The notes: generated by a model not told the origin, from the sequence alone. A stretch of 64,000 nt of DNA from Piezodorus guildinii (GCA_023052935.1 CM041294.1:23274635-23338634); one strand, 5' to 3'. Counted from the first letter of the stretch, positions 18,617 through 30,181 are shown. Program-made: numbers and translations.

Positions 18617-19491
18617 GTATATATGTCTTTCGCATGTGTTCCTTTTTTTACTAAATTAATACAATGATGCAATGAAAAACCTACAAGATCTCTAATGCCC
18701 CTTGCATAACACTTTATACTGGATCAGGAGAGCTAGGAGCCACAATGACTTGCTGGTCCTGGATAAGAACCTACTATAGAGACTTACAGTATTAATAAAC
18801 AGGAAGAAATTTCGAAAAACTGCGATTGGCTGTCCAAAATACTAACAAAAAGTAAAATATAATAGAAAAAAAAAATTAGTCGTAGACGAATTCAGATAAA
18901 AATTGAGCACAAGTATAAATCCAATAGTTCTCTTCACTACATAAAATCCCATACAAGACTCTTCATCCCCTACAGAACTCGGACCGTCCCAGGAAATATT
19001 TCCCTCATCTCTTCAATCACGTCCTAGAGAAGAAAATTCGTTTCCCCTGATGGATATATACTAAATCACTTTTGCAATGATCAGATTACTTTTATTTATG
19101 ACCATCAAAAGGTATTAAAACGATTATCAGCTTTCGTCCGAAATAATTTCCACAAACCTTAAATTTCAGCCTTATTTTACTGGGCTACTATGCGCCAAGA
19201 CCACGACACGCAACATTGGCCAAACATTTATGGGTTTTCGAAAAAAAAATTGTTATAAAAACAGGTAACTATGTAGCTAAACAGTACATCGAACAATCCA
19301 ACCGATGGCCATGTATTTGATAAAACATAGACTAAGCTTAATACAAATGATGAGTAAGGACGAGAACGTTCCATTAGGTCGCGTTAAAATAAATAAGTCA
19401 TGATTTTGAAAAGGAGAGTTAAAGTAAAAGAAGCTGAAGAGAAGACAATTATTGAATTGATTAAACAAATAACCCATTAGTACAAGCGTGT
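18617..19491. other. Unassigned region
   Basis: Mixed composition, somewhat GC-richer at 18660-18800 and 18950-19050. No gene, tRNA or transposon terminus is recognised. Confidence 0.35.
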
Positions 19492-19755
19492 CAATAACAT
19501 AACCTTTTAATAACAATTTTTATTGAGAAAATTTTACAATCTGTCCCAATTTGGACATTAATAGTATTGCTGAATGATATCAAACATACTACATTCATAC
19601 AATATTTACACAAGATAAAATTACAATAAAATATATACACAATAATGAATCAAGACAAAAGTCAACAATTCACTTATACCTATATACACATACACACACT
19701 CATACATACATCAGATTGAGTGGAGAATCTAGCCAGTGCTAGAACTCCAATATAT

Positions 19756-22440
19756 TTACAAAAGGTCGCGGGGCCACTGCCGTTTCAACCTTCTAGGTGG
19801 GTTGTATGGATGAGTGGAGCTGGATAGGGATTGAGCTAAAGGATTAGGATGATGAATGAGGTTCTTGTGGAATTTGGAAAATTTGGATGGAATTAGGTCT
19901 GAAATAAATGGAACATTAAGGTCGTGGTGCAAGGTATAATTGGAGACATAATAAGGAGCATTTACTATTGTACGGAGGACTTTGGATTGAAAGGATTGAA
20001 TGCGTTTGATGTTAGAACGTTTAGCTGTCCCCCACAGTTCAAGTCCGTAGGTCCAGATGGGCTTCAGTATTGTCTTGTAGATTAATAATTTGTTTTCAAC
20101 TGTAAGTTCAGATTTTCTGTTGAGTAGTCGGTATAACTGTCCGAATCGTCGGTTGAGTTCTTGTCTTTTAAGTCTTGTATGTGGGTTCCAAGTCAATCTT
20201 TTGTCTAACAGTAAGCCAAGATACCGGACTGTATCTGAGAGAGGAATCGGTAATGAGTTGAAATAAACTGGCGGACAGGATTTTCGTCTAAGAGTAAAGG
20301 TTATGTGTTTACATTTGGCTTCGTTCACCTTTACACGCCAGTTATTACACCAGTGTTCGATAAGGAAAAGGTGTCTCTGAAGGTTTAAGGATGCTGTTTC
20401 AGGATTGGAACTGGATGATAGGATGGCGGTGTCGTCTGCAAAAGTTGCCAGAAAGGTATCAGGATGTGTAGGAATATCAGCAGTGTAAAGGATGTAGAGG
20501 ATGGGTCCCAAGACGCTGCCTTGAGGAACACCGGCCTCAACGGGATAAAGGTTAGAAAATTCTTCACCACAGCGAACTCGGAAGGAACGGTTCGAGAGAT
20601 AGGATCGGAGAATGAGGTATAGGGACTGGGGTAAATGGGTTTTCAGCTTGAAGAGTAATCCAGTGTGCCATACCCGGTCAAAAGCTTGCGCAATGTCCAG
20701 AAACGCACCAGAACAATACTCTTTGCATTCAAGAGCTGAGGAAATATGGTCTACAACTCGGAGCCCCTGTTGAACTGTGGAATGCTGAGGACGGAATCCA
20801 AACTGATGGGAAGGAAGATTTTGAGATTCTAATATGGGTAGGATACGTTTAAGAAGAAGCCTTTCGAAGATTTTTGAGAGGATGGGGAGTAGACTAATAG
20901 GCCTGTAGGATGAAGTGTTGTTGGAAGGTTTACCTGGTTTTAAAAAAAGGATGATGGTGGAATGTTTCCATAACAGAGGAAAATAGGTGGTGCGGAGGAT
21001 GCAGTTATAAATATAAGTAAGGAATATAATAGCTTTCTGCGGAAGTTGTCGGAGGATCTGGGGAGTAAGGAGATCGTGTCCAGGAGATTTACGGAGAGTC
21101 AGTTTTTGGAGAAGATATTTGACCTCAGAGGGATATATAGCTTTAGGAGGTAGGGAAAGTGGAATCGGTGACATAAGAAAGTCTTGCACTTTTGCGGTGT
21201 GATTGATGTGGGATTCCGGGTGAGGAGTGAATACTTTGGAGAGGTGTGTGGCGAATTCCTCGGCTTTATCTTCATCAGACGCAGTCCAGGAGTCATCACC
21301 ACGTCGGAGAGGATGGGAAACATGATGGTATTTTAGGATCTTTTTCGTGACATTCCACAGGGAATTATCACGAGCTGATAGAGAGGAGAGGTAGGAATTA
21401 AAGGACTGGGAACGGAAGTTCGCCAACTCCCTCTTCAATTGTCTACAATAGAAGTTATAGGAGCGGCGATCTGTTGGGTGTCGGGTGCGCTGCCATAATG
21501 ATCTTGCTCGGCGTTTGGTGTGGATAAGGTCTATAATAGGTTGTGGAAAATTATTTTGGTCTGGATTTATATTGGAGTGTTTAGGAGAGGAAGCAGTCCA
21601 GACAGCTTGTTGGATGGCGGTGGTAAAGGAATAGACGGAATTATCTAGGTCATCTTGGGTTTTGAGGGTTACTCTGAGGTCAATATTATCGGTCAGGATT
21701 TGGCGGAAAAGGTTCCAGTTGACAGGGCCTCGGATGAATGATGGTGGAATGGGTTTTGGAATTGGAGTGAGAGATACTTTTAGGATCAGTGGACTATGGT
21801 CTGAGGATAGTTCATCAAGGCGAGTTAAAGACAAGTTGAGAGAGCCTAATCCGCTGTGGATAAAGAAGTCGAGGATGTCAGGATTGCGGTTAGGATCGGT
21901 TGGCCAGTAGGTAGGGGAGTCAGGAGGCAGGATATTAAAATTTCGGGAGTTGAGTGCAGACAGCAAATTTCGTCCCCGAGAATTCGTGGTTCTGGAACCC
22001 CACTGCTGATGCTTGGCGTTTAAGTCTGCACCCAGAATGAAACGATTTCCTAAGGAATCCAGGAAGGATACAAATTCAGAATTGGAAATGGAATGTTTAG
22101 GAGGGCAATATGCAGATGTGAGGGTTACCGGAAAGGAAAAAGTCTTGATTACTATGGATGTGGCTTGTAGGAAATCATAGGTGGGAAGTGGGAGTAAATG
22201 ATGAGAGAGGGATTGGTGGACAATGATAGCAGAACCGGCATGGGCTTTACCGTCTGGGTGGTCAGTACGGTATGTCATGTATTGCGGTATTTTGAAGTAC
22301 TGTTTAGTCGTTAGTCTTGTTTCAGTTATAAGTGCAACATCGATTGTTTTGTCTTGCAACAACGCTGTCAGTTCGTCAGTATGATTTCTAACACCATTCG
22401 CATTCCAAAGAAGAATGGATAAGGAGTTAGGTGAAGTCAT
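19756..22440 (-). CDS. Jockey-C ORF2: endonuclease and reverse transcriptase
   Basis: An intact 894-codon frame. The APE-type endonuclease has Asn13 in WNANG, Glu40 in ITETRL, YCPP at 111, GADLNAKHQQW from 137 and SDHSP at 213-217. The reverse transcriptase has RPISLLPIL, HQFGFRPQHSTVQQ, FLDIAQAFDRVW with Asp582, GVPQGSVLGP and FADDT with Asp669 and Asp670. The C-terminal region has YLGLLLDKRLTWNPHTRLK and ends KRQWPRDLL. In this clade the protein nicks genomic DNA and primes reverse transcription of the element RNA at the nick. The ATG abuts the ORF1 stop (TAAATG), which suggests coupled or re-initiated translation. All key residues are present. Confidence 0.94.
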   Translation of the reverse strand: MTSPNSLSILLWNANGVRNHTDELTALLQDKTIDVALITETRLTTKQYFKIPQYMTYRTDHPDGKAHAGSAIIVHQSLSHHLLPLPTYDFLQATSIVIKTFSFPVTLTSAYCPPKHSISNSEFVSFLDSLGNRFILGADLNAKHQQWGSRTTNSRGRNLLSALNSRNFNILPPDSPTYWPTDPNRNPDILDFFIHSGLGSLNLSLTRLDELSSDHSPLILKVSLTPIPKPIPPSFIRGPVNWNLFRQILTDNIDLRVTLKTQDDLDNSVYSFTTAIQQAVWTASSPKHSNINPDQNNFPQPIIDLIHTKRRARSLWQRTRHPTDRRSYNFYCRQLKRELANFRSQSFNSYLSSLSARDNSLWNVTKKILKYHHVSHPLRRGDDSWTASDEDKAEEFATHLSKVFTPHPESHINHTAKVQDFLMSPIPLSLPPKAIYPSEVKYLLQKLTLRKSPGHDLLTPQILRQLPQKAIIFLTYIYNCILRTTYFPLLWKHSTIILFLKPGKPSNNTSSYRPISLLPILSKIFERLLLKRILPILESQNLPSHQFGFRPQHSTVQQGLRVVDHISSALECKEYCSGAFLDIAQAFDRVWHTGLLFKLKTHLPQSLYLILRSYLSNRSFRVRCGEEFSNLYPVEAGVPQGSVLGPILYILYTADIPTHPDTFLATFADDTAILSSSSNPETASLNLQRHLFLIEHWCNNWRVKVNEAKCKHITFTLRRKSCPPVYFNSLPIPLSDTVRYLGLLLDKRLTWNPHTRLKRQELNRRFGQLYRLLNRKSELTVENKLLIYKTILKPIWTYGLELWGTAKRSNIKRIQSFQSKVLRTIVNAPYYVSNYTLHHDLNVPFISDLIPSKFSKFHKNLIHHPNPLAQSLSSSTHPYNPPRRLKRQWPRDLL

Positions 22441-23683
22441 TTAAGGATTTTTCAAGGCAGGGATTAGATTCGATACTAGATTTGTAAGGAGTGATATAAG
22501 TGGCATAACAAGAGATTTGATTTCGGAGATGAACGATGTCATTAGACTGGTAAGATCTGTGACGTTTGATGGTGGAGGGATATGAGAAATTTGATGTTGA
22601 GGAGTTTTTTGAAGATTAGGTAAACTTTGAGGGATAGATTCTTGTACAATAGATTGAGAATGTTGAGGAAAATGTTGTTCCGGCAGTGCCTCGACTTCAT
22701 GATTCTGGTTACCACCTCCAAGCAAGTGGGCAAATGACACGTTAGAATTTACAAGTTTTGATGGTTCTCTTCTGCTTCTGGTTGGTACAGCTGTTTCATT
22801 CGGATCCTGAGGTTTTTGGTATCTGGTTCTGAGTTTCTTGTAGATTTCACATCCCTTGTAGTTAGCCGGGTGGTCCTTGAGGCACAGAGCACATACAGCG
22901 GGTGCTGATCTTGATCTTGTACATTCTTCTGTTTTATGCTGTTCACCGCATTTCACACAGCGTGGTATGTGATGGCAATAACTTTTGGTATGACCATATG
23001 CCTGACAGTTATGGCACTGGACTATTTCTTTCTTTGTGTAAGGTTTTTCAACTTTTACACGGGTATAGTACAGTCTGCTGAGGTCATAGATTTTTTCGAC
23101 TCCTGCTGATGGTTCCAGGTCCACGAAGAATAGAGGCAGTGGACTTTTATCTTTTAGAACGTTGGTGACTTGCCTCACTTGGAATCCTAATTCTGTCAGT
23201 TCTTCTTTGATTGCTTCAACGGGTGTTGAGAAATGTAGGTTTCTGATTACGACCCTTAATGCTCTCTCTTGGCGCAGCTGATAAGTATGAAAGTCAGCTT
23301 TGGTCTCAGTCAGATATTTTACAATCTTTCTGTAGGTTTCAGCAGTAGTCGGAGATATTTTAGTATCATTGGTTCTACTTATACAATAATAACTATTAGA
23401 ATCTGTTACTTTGTTTAAATGCGCACACATCAGTTTAAAATTTTTAATATTTTTTAACAAATATTGGTGGAGGTAGTGGTTCTCTGGGTATAGGAGAAGA
23501 TTCCATGGTTTCTTTTTCATTTTGGAGGATCTGAAATGGATTCGGTGTAAAAAACGGAGATTCATCAGTTATTCCTTGTGATGATGTGCTGGGCTGTGGT
23601 TCAGAACTTAATGAGGTAGCTGACGCGGTCGCTGGTGGAATCATTTTTGACTTTGAGGACATGACTTGATGAAAATATCTCAT
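22441..23683 (-). pseudogene. Jockey-C copy 1 ORF1, single frameshift
   Basis: The same protein as at 58.1-59.4 kb, read in two frames: 23444-23683 (N-terminus, from MRYFHQVMSSK) and 22441-23565 (the rest). An extra T in the run at about 23449-23456 shifts the frame. The N-terminus also lacks 25 residues of the basic, Ser/Arg-rich segment, in frame. The C-terminal frame holds the PRE_C2HC-like region and three zinc-binding motifs (CHNCQAYGHTKSYC, CVKCGEQHKTEEC and CALCLKDHPANYKGC). Without programmed frameshifting no full product is expected. A sequencing error in the T-run is possible. Confidence 0.85.
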
Positions 23684-24004
23684 TGATTAAGAAAATAATA
23701 ATAATAAATAAATAATGAGATAAGAATTAAAGATAAAAGAAAGATAATTAAAAGAAAAGCAAGCCCGAGCTTGCCGAGCTAGCGGCAATCAGCTGATCAG
23801 TGACCCTTCTTTCACTTTTTCGTGATTGTACAAAGTAAATTATAACTTTGCTTACCGAAACTTCTCCAATATTCACTGCCGTAATATTCCTGAGGTCTAG
23901 TGATGTTCTCCAGACTGAATTCTAGCGAATTCCTACTGAAAAAAGCAAAAATCTGAGAGACGATGTAACGTATGACTGTTATCATCGAGCGCATCAGCTG
24001 ATCC
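23684..24004 (-). promoter_or_regulatory. Jockey-C copy 1 5' UTR
   Basis: Conserved 5' leader with the GCAAGCCCGAGCTTGC hairpin block at 23757-23806. ATCAGCTGATC occurs twice, at about 23789-23799 and at the extreme 5' end (about 23993-24003). It matches the leaders of the other two full-length copies. Confidence 0.5.
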
Positions 24005-24094
24005 CAATAACATAACCAGATTGCAGATCCGTTCCCTGCTGGGTTAATTTTCATTGTTATTTTTGTATTTAACATCAAATGAGAACGATTGCTA

Positions 24095-25365
24095 TTTTTA
24101 ATCATTATTCCTTCTGGACAAAGACTAAATTGAAACCCGCATATTAGACTCAAATGAATATAACTTAACCGATAATTTGGACGATTATACAGAAAATCTC
24201 CACTTTATATTAAAAACAAAGTACTAATTTACAAGATAGTACTGAAACCTATCTGGACTTATGGAATTGAACTGTGGGAGACAGACGAAATTTCTAACAT
24301 TAAAAGCATTCAATCCTTGCAATCTAAAGTCCTCCGAACAATAGCTAATACTCCTTATGTCACCAACCATACCTTACACTACGATCTAAATATTGTATTT
24401 ATTTGAGATCTGATTCCAATCATCATCATCATCAATCCGGCGCTACAACTCGGTGACGAGTCCTGGCCTCCTCCACCAGCCCACTCCAGTTATTTCTATC
24501 TTGTGCAGCCGTCATCCAGTTCCTCACTCCGAGGATACCCCTTGCATCTGCTGTCACACCATCCGACCATCTAAGTGTAGAGGTTCAGTCATAATAGCCT
24601 TAGGGATCTCCTCATCCTCCATTCTAGCCACGTGACCAGCCCACCGCAGTCTGCCAAGCTTCAAGGTCATAACGACACCATTGTCCTTAAAACCTGTATA
24701 AAGTTCATTATTGGTCCGCCTTCTCCAATGTCCATTGAGATGAACTCCTCCTCTCCTGATTCCATCCGAATTTCTGAAATCCCATCAGATCCTTATTCAT
24801 CACCCCAATCTTCTTGATCAGTCCCCATTGAGCTCCACACACCCTTACTACCCACCTAGAATGTTGAAACGGCAGAGGACCCGAGACCTTTTGTGAATAT
24901 TGATTTAGGAGTTGCGGCACTGGACAGATTCTCCTCTCATGTGCGGTATAATTTTGGCACTATAGCTCTCACTCAGCTGCCTATGGTTCTCAACCTGTGA
25001 AACGGCTGAGAGTGAGGCGCTGGGATCTGGTGTGACTAGCCTGGCTTAGGGATTTCCTAGGCAAACTGTAAATATTGTACACAGGTATGCGTGTATTCAA
25101 CCTTTTTTTTTTTTTTATTTGTTTTAATGCTATTTTATTTTCATTTTTTCCTCCAGTGTATTCATTTTTATTTTTTAGACTTTGTGAGAATGCAGTCTTG
25201 TATCATTTATTACCGTTGTTCTTTATAGGAAAGATATTGTTTTCTATTGATTTTTTATTGTATATGTTTTGTATCATTATTTTTTAAATAGTTTATTAAT
25301 ATAGCTTGGATATTGTAATTTCGAACTATTGTTAATGTCCTGAATAAAATTGTGTTTGTGCTCGA
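24095..25365 (+). pseudogene. Old jockey ORF2 3' fragment, split by an RTE insertion
   Basis: The plus strand reads the ORF2 C-terminus in decayed form: PIWTYGIELWE, NIKSIQSLQSKVLRTI and NHTLHYDLNI up to about 24409. An RTE fragment (24419-24755) interrupts it, and the frame resumes at 24761 with IPSEFLKSHQ, SSTHPYYPPRMLKRQ and a final RDLL stop near 24894. A 3' UTR of about 470 bp with an AATAAA-type signal near 25343 follows. Stops and frameshifts make it a pseudogene. Its left limit is blurred by divergence. Confidence 0.75.
24419..24755 (-). mobile_element. RTE-type non-LTR fragment, family 1
   Basis: Minus strand. It starts at 24755, translates to WRRRTNNELYTGF and LGRLRWAGHVARMEDEEIPK (the C-terminal region of RTE-type reverse transcriptases), and ends with an (ATG)n tail at 24419-24433. 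The 9 bp repeat CTGATTCCA at 24410-24418 and 24756-24764 is its TSD. Stops are present downstream of EEIPKAI. It is a 5'-truncated insertion into the older jockey. Confidence 0.8.
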
Positions 25366-25506
25366 TTTTTAAAAAGATAGACATTATTGAACAAGTGGTG
25401 CTGCCGAACTTAATTGGGTTGCTAATTACACAGCTTACTTTACTTTTTCCTTAATGGATAGTTTTTAACATAAATATCTTAACATCTTAAAAATATTAAC
25501 ATGCAA
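25366..25506. other. Short AT-rich spacer
   Basis: No feature recognised. Confidence 0.5.
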
Positions 25507-26010
25507 TAATAATAATAATAATAATAGGCTTAGCGAACCCGAAGGTTCGATGCCGATACCACCAAAGTCTGCCTACACAGACTCGTCCAATGTTCACCAT
25601 TCAAGCCCAAGCTCCCGAGATCAGCCTTAACGCAATCTTCCCATCTACGCTTCGGTCTACCTTTCGGACGCCTACCAGTCGGATCAGCAAATACCAACTT
25701 TCTCGGAACCCGCTCGTCATCGAGTCCAACATATTTACTTGCCATTTGAGTCTCCGCGATGCAATCAGCTCAATTATATTCACAGGATACAAGTCCCGCA
25801 ATTCCGCGTTGTGCAACCTTCTAAACTCCCCAGTGGCCTCATCTCTCTTCGGACCAAATATTTTACGCAATGCCTTATTTTCGAAGACCTTAAGCCGTTG
25901 TTCATCCTTCAAAGTAAGCGGCCACGTTTCACATCCGTAAAGAACCGTTGGAAGAATAATAGTTTTATAAATTCTAACCTTTAAGTTTTTAGATAGAAGC
26001 CGCGAACTAA
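25507..26010 (-). mobile_element. RTE-type non-LTR fragment, family 2, copy 1
   Basis: Minus strand with an (AAT)n tail at 25505-25526. The frame 25601-25912 reads KDEQRLKVFENKALRKIFGP, then RDEATGEFRRLHNAEL and NIIELIASRRLKW. It shifts frame into 25530-25745 with RRPKGRPKRRWEDCVKADL and ends SASNLRVR. These are the thumb and C-terminal region of endonuclease/reverse transcriptase polyproteins. At least one frameshift is present and the element is 5'-truncated. Copies are at 28.16 and 32.39 kb. Confidence 0.8.
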
Positions 26011-26500
26011 GTAATTAACTAAAAAAAAAAAAAAAAAAAAAATGTTGAAAGAAAAAAAAAATGTTAATAGAAAACAAATTTTAAAGAAAAAAATTGTTAA
26101 AGGAAAAAATATTAATCTATTTTTATGTGTATTGCATGTTAATGCAACATTTTTTTTTCTTTCAAATTTTTTTTCTTAAATTATTTTTATCATTTTATTC
26201 TTTTTTTTTTCTTCTCTTGCTTTTCTCTCATATTAATTTAAATATATATATATATATATATATGTTGTGTATATAACAAAAAAAAATTTTTTTAATTATT
26301 TATTAATAATGATATGATAATAATTATCACATGACATCCTATAACAACCATATGAAACTCCGCTTCAATATCAAATCTCTAGCATATTCAGTAAAAATAA
26401 TAAAATAACATAAAATAATAATAATACTAAAACAATAAAAAGTTAAAAGAATTAAAACATAAATAAAAACATTCACACCCATGTCCTTCCAGCGATCCCT
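26011..26500. repeat. A/T-rich low-complexity DNA
   Basis: Long A and T runs, (TA)n at about 26242-26263, and scattered ATGTTG/CAACAT motifs that can pair between 26040 and 26165. No coding sense. Confidence 0.7.
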
Positions 26501-27322
26501 GAATAGAATATTCATTCATTTTTTGGGGGATAAATTCCGAAACCTTTGGTGAGTTTAGTTACTTGTTACCTACCTAACCTATGAAAAGTCTCTATAATCC
26601 GAAATACTTTTCATTTACAAGCTGCAGAGGGGAAAATAAGTCTTGTAAGTCCTTAGGAACGTAGCAGATCCCACCAAGCAACAGGTGGATTTACTCGACG
26701 CAACCACGGACACTGAACAATAACTCAATTTGCGAAACCCCTCTGTCCAACAAATACATATTCATAATTTCGGATGAGCCCCTCCCTTATTGGACCATTA
26801 GTTTATTGGATCGTATTTCTCAGTTTCCCAACCGAATATATATACATCATCGGAAGGGGAATAAAACATCATTGGGGCCGGCTCAACTCTTATTTTAAGA
26901 ATAAATTAGGCAGAGCTAATACAAAGGCACCGCTTATTACGGCTGACCCCGAGGCAGTAGCTTTGAAAGCCAATACCCATCGATAGCAATTGATTTTATA
27001 TACTGTTAGCTTGAAAAGGAGGATGCTTTATTACCCGTTGTTCACTATTTCCTACAGGGACGGCCGTTCATCAAATATTCACCACGCGGAGCCACAAATC
27101 ACAAGAAGCCGGATTGATGGTCATTACTCGAAGCAACACTTTCTATCCACCTGGTGGTCTGGCTTCTCACGCCAAGTCGTCCCGATTCTTCAGCAGCTTT
27201 ATTTGGCAATTCCTAGTGGATAAAATCAATTAAATAGATAAAGAACTGCTCTGCTAATGAATATTAATTCCTGGATTATTAGCGGGATGTTCCAAAACAA
27301 AACTTTAAGCCACTGAAACATA
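26501..27322. other. Unassigned, GC-richer unique block
   Basis: More balanced composition than its neighbours, with two short plus frames (26774-26986 and 26990-27223) that show no recognisable domain. It could be old exon or regulatory sequence, or an unrecognised repeat. Confidence 0.3.
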
Positions 27323-27324
27323 TA

Positions 27325-27876
27325 TTGGGTTGTGTCACATGAAATGTCCGGTTTCAAGGTAAGGGATTTTTATTAAAAATAAGATATGAAAACAAGATAA
27401 TTTTATTCGAAGTATTTACCTTCTTTTTCTACACATTATTCCCAACGTGACACTAACTTTTTTATCCCCGAACTGAAAAACTCGTAGCCCAGTTCTTTCA
27501 ATTTTCGCAGGTATGTTTTGAAACATTGTGTCGCTCAGTGAGATCATGAGGTAACCATGTATCGAGAGTTTTTACTTTTCCAATACACTTTAAATGTCTG
27601 GAAACGGTATATGCACTTGCATTTAGTTGTGCTGAGAGTCCTTTAACTCTTTGGTAGAGGTTTCCTTCTACTGTATGTTTGAGGACATCGTTGTCTATTA
27701 CGGACGGAGGTCTTCCTCGGGGCAAGTTTTCCAAGTCGGTATCCTCAGTTGAAAACTTAGCAAACCAACGGCGAATGGTCCGTTCATTAACACTCCCTTT
27801 CCAAAACTGAGATCTGCAAAATCCTTTATGTATTTCAGAAACTATAAAAACGGACATTTCATGTGAAACAACCTAA
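27325..27876 (-). mobile_element. Internally deleted mariner, copy 4
   Basis: 552 bp between TA dinucleotides; left end TTGGGTTGTGTCACATGAAA, right end the complement with one change (CCTAA). The transposase remnant 27498-27857 on the minus strand keeps NERTIRRWFAKF, TDLENLPRGRPPSV and STVSRHL-like pieces, then joins PHDLTERH to NVSKHT. This is close to the junction in copy 1, with a second deletion just after it. No catalytic core. Confidence 0.85.
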
Positions 27877-27878
27877 TA

Positions 27879-28162
27879 TATAATATAGCTCAAAAACCCG
27901 ATCTGATCCGAAGCTCAAGTCCTGGCCAGCTCCATTTTTTGCCCAATTCCCTTGCGTCGCCTGCATCGCTACCTTGGTTTTCCTGTTCTGGGCTCTGGCT
28001 CTGTCAGAATCTTATAGGAAAATTGAGTTGTTTTTTTTTTCTGTTTTTCATACCTAACTAGCCATTTTAACCTACACGGGGATTTCCTCGGGCCAGATGG
28101 TTTGGACGAGGGGAGTCTATACTAATCTGTCATCCGCAACGCACATCTTACAGTTCCAATTT
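27879..28162. other. Unassigned spacer
   Basis: Mixed composition. No gene or repeat end identified. Confidence 0.4.
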
Positions 28163-28263
28163 TATCAGAGATCAGCCTTAACGCAATCCTCCCATCGACG
28201 CTTCGGCCTACCTTTCGGACGCCTACCAGTCGGATCAGCGAATACCAACTTTCTCAGAATCCT
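28163..28263 (-). mobile_element. RTE family 2, short fragment
   Basis: About 100 bp matching the 25620-25710 part of copy 1 (the RRPKGRPKRRW coding region) in the same orientation, with a few substitutions. Confidence 0.75.
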
Positions 28264-28694
28264 TTTTTTGGCTTAAAAATTAATTAATTCTATTTAAATA
28301 TAATGAATTTAACTAATTTTTGCTGTGATAGTGAATTATTAAAAATATTTCTTTTGATACAGTATAATAATATAATGAAAGCAAAAAAACAAAACAAAAA
28401 TGCGTAAAAAACTTCCTTACTTATTTTTGTCTACTACACTATTATAAAACGGTTGTAATATACAAATGTGTTGAAAGGATTGGAATTAATATGACACAGT
28501 CTGAAAAAGTCCTGAGAGAAAAGTTCACAAGGCTTGAAAATTGACTATACATATATTTTTTTTTTTTTTTCAATCTATTGTAATCTAAAACTGTATTAAA
28601 TATCACAATGAGTAAATATACAGAATAAAGCAAAGTCATGAAAATATCTGCGAGTCAAAAACTCATTTGTTAATAAAAAAAAAAAAAAAAAAAT

Positions 28695-28764
<70 letters not shown>

Positions 28765-29036
28765 GCAAAAATCTGAGGTAAATGGAATTTAAAACCATTT
28801 ATATGGCGCAATCCATATTACAGCCTGAATAATTTCTGTTATTTGACAACATTTTTTTTTACCGATTTTTAAATCGTAAAGCACGAGTAGAAGTTTTAAA
28901 TTATAATTTTTTTTGCTTGTTTTTTTCTGCAAAATCTTTCCTATCTTCAGTAGAGAGGAAACAAAAATATATAGCTCAGCTCCTGTGCGTCATATTATGC
29001 ATTCATGAAAATTAAGCTTTAATATTTTATGATTGT
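28264..29036. repeat. AT-rich low-complexity region with (AT)n
   Basis: Includes poly(A) at about 28675-28710 and an (AT)n microsatellite at about 28710-28760. No coding sense. Confidence 0.7.
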
Positions 29037-29236
29037 AAATAGGTATGAGAGACTTTTGTATATATTTTTATTGATTATGTTTTTTGTTTATTTATATTGT
29101 TTATTATTATATAAATTTATTGTTTTGTATATATCGTGTGAATGCAGTATGAATGTTGTACTTTATCCCTATTAAAAATGTCCTAAATTGGACAGATTGT
29201 AATATAGTTCAATAAAGAATTGTTTCTATACTAAAA
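29037..29236 (+). mobile_element. Jockey-B 3' UTR fragment
   Basis: Matches the reverse complement of 7325-7520: a stretch ending TCAATAAAGAATTGTTTCTA, the jockey-B 3' terminus with its AATAAA signal. It is a heavily 5'-truncated insertion with no coding sequence. Confidence 0.75.
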
Positions 29237-29682
29237 AAATATTATAAAGCTAATGGAGACTCAGTAAGGGGAATAAGCTGCAAAACCATAGGCCATTATA
29301 AAACCGTTCTCATTGCCATTGGCGTACGAATAGGATAGCTGGAAGAGAAAAAACATTTGAAAATGTAATGCCAAAAATTGTATTAGGGCTATGATATTAT
29401 CCATAATCTTGATCGAATTTGTAGCATAAATGTAAAAATAAATAGTCCATTAACAGAATATGGGTTTTATGAACGCTGTGAAGTTTGAGAGAACTTGAAT
29501 GCCAAGTATAAAACATTTGTCATATTTTAAGAAATAATATACCGATTCAAATAGTTACCGCTTATGAAAAAAATGTAGCATATTCATGCACAGGAAAAGT
29601 ATATAAATAACTAAAGGAAAAATATAAGAAATACATTCAAAAATGTATATAACAATTATTGGTTTTATTTTAAGATATTGTT
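29237..29682. other. Unassigned spacer
   Basis: No gene or repeat family recognised. Confidence 0.4.
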
Positions 29683-29695
29683 AGTGATAAGTAAG

Positions 29696-30000
29696 AGCGC
29701 GTGGTTAGTTTATAGAGCACTATCTGCGTAAAAACTCCGGTCCTGGGTTTCGATTACACCTGTGCATATTATAATTCTGTTAATTCAATCGGGGGTGACC
29801 AAGTATGGAGACCCTCTGGGGCAGACCTAGCCTCTATAAAGTGGGTACCCAAATTGATTGGGAAAAAACCGCGGACTGAGCGTGATTAAGGCTAATACCT
29901 ATTGCATCTTCCGTTGGGCCCAGAAACAGTACGAAACTCTATATGTACTGAGCCCAAGACCCTTCATTGGTTGTAGTGTAACATGGTTTTTTTTTTTTTT
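29696..30000 (+). mobile_element. tRNA-derived SINE (family 1), copy 2
   Basis: The diverged head has box B-like GGTTTCGATTA and the shared body (ACCCTCTGGGGCAGACCTAG and downstream), ending in a T-run. A 13 bp TSD, AGTGATAAGTAAG, lies at 29683-29695 and 30001-30013. Confidence 0.85.
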
Positions 30001-30139
30001 AGTGATAAGTAAGTGATAAGTCAAATCAACCTGCATAGATAGTACGTCTTTTTATTTATAATGTGCGATATAATATATTGCCGTTTTAACAAAAGAAGTT
30101 TTTGATAATTTTTTTTTATTTATCTACTTTAGTATTAGA

Positions 30140-30181
30140 TCAACATAACGTTTCAGCCTCTAGGGCCATTTTCAAGCATCT
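30140..30181 (-). ncRNA. PLE-type hammerhead-like end, variant core
   Basis: The minus strand reads CUUGAAAAUGGCC, loop CUAGA, GGCUGAAACGUU. The GGC/GCC stem, GAAAC and ACGUU agree with the other motifs, but CUUGAAA replaces CUGANGA, so self-cleavage is doubtful. It probably marks the end of a diverged PLE. Confidence 0.35.

Larger units (their letters stand above)
19505..24004 (-). mobile_element. Jockey-C copy 1, full-length non-LTR retrotransposon
   Basis: About 4.5 kb on the minus strand, bounded by a 13 bp TSD, CAATAACATAACC, at 19492-19504 and 24005-24017. The tail is very short (four A's). The element is nearly identical to the copy at 55.1-59.7 kb and related to jockey-B. ORF2 is intact; ORF1 has one frameshift. 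The clean TSD and open ORF2 point to a recent insertion. Confidence 0.93.

Noticed and set aside
26774..27223. Two adjacent short plus frames as a host gene
   Set aside because: No domain, splice pattern or codon signal supports them; kept only as an unassigned block.
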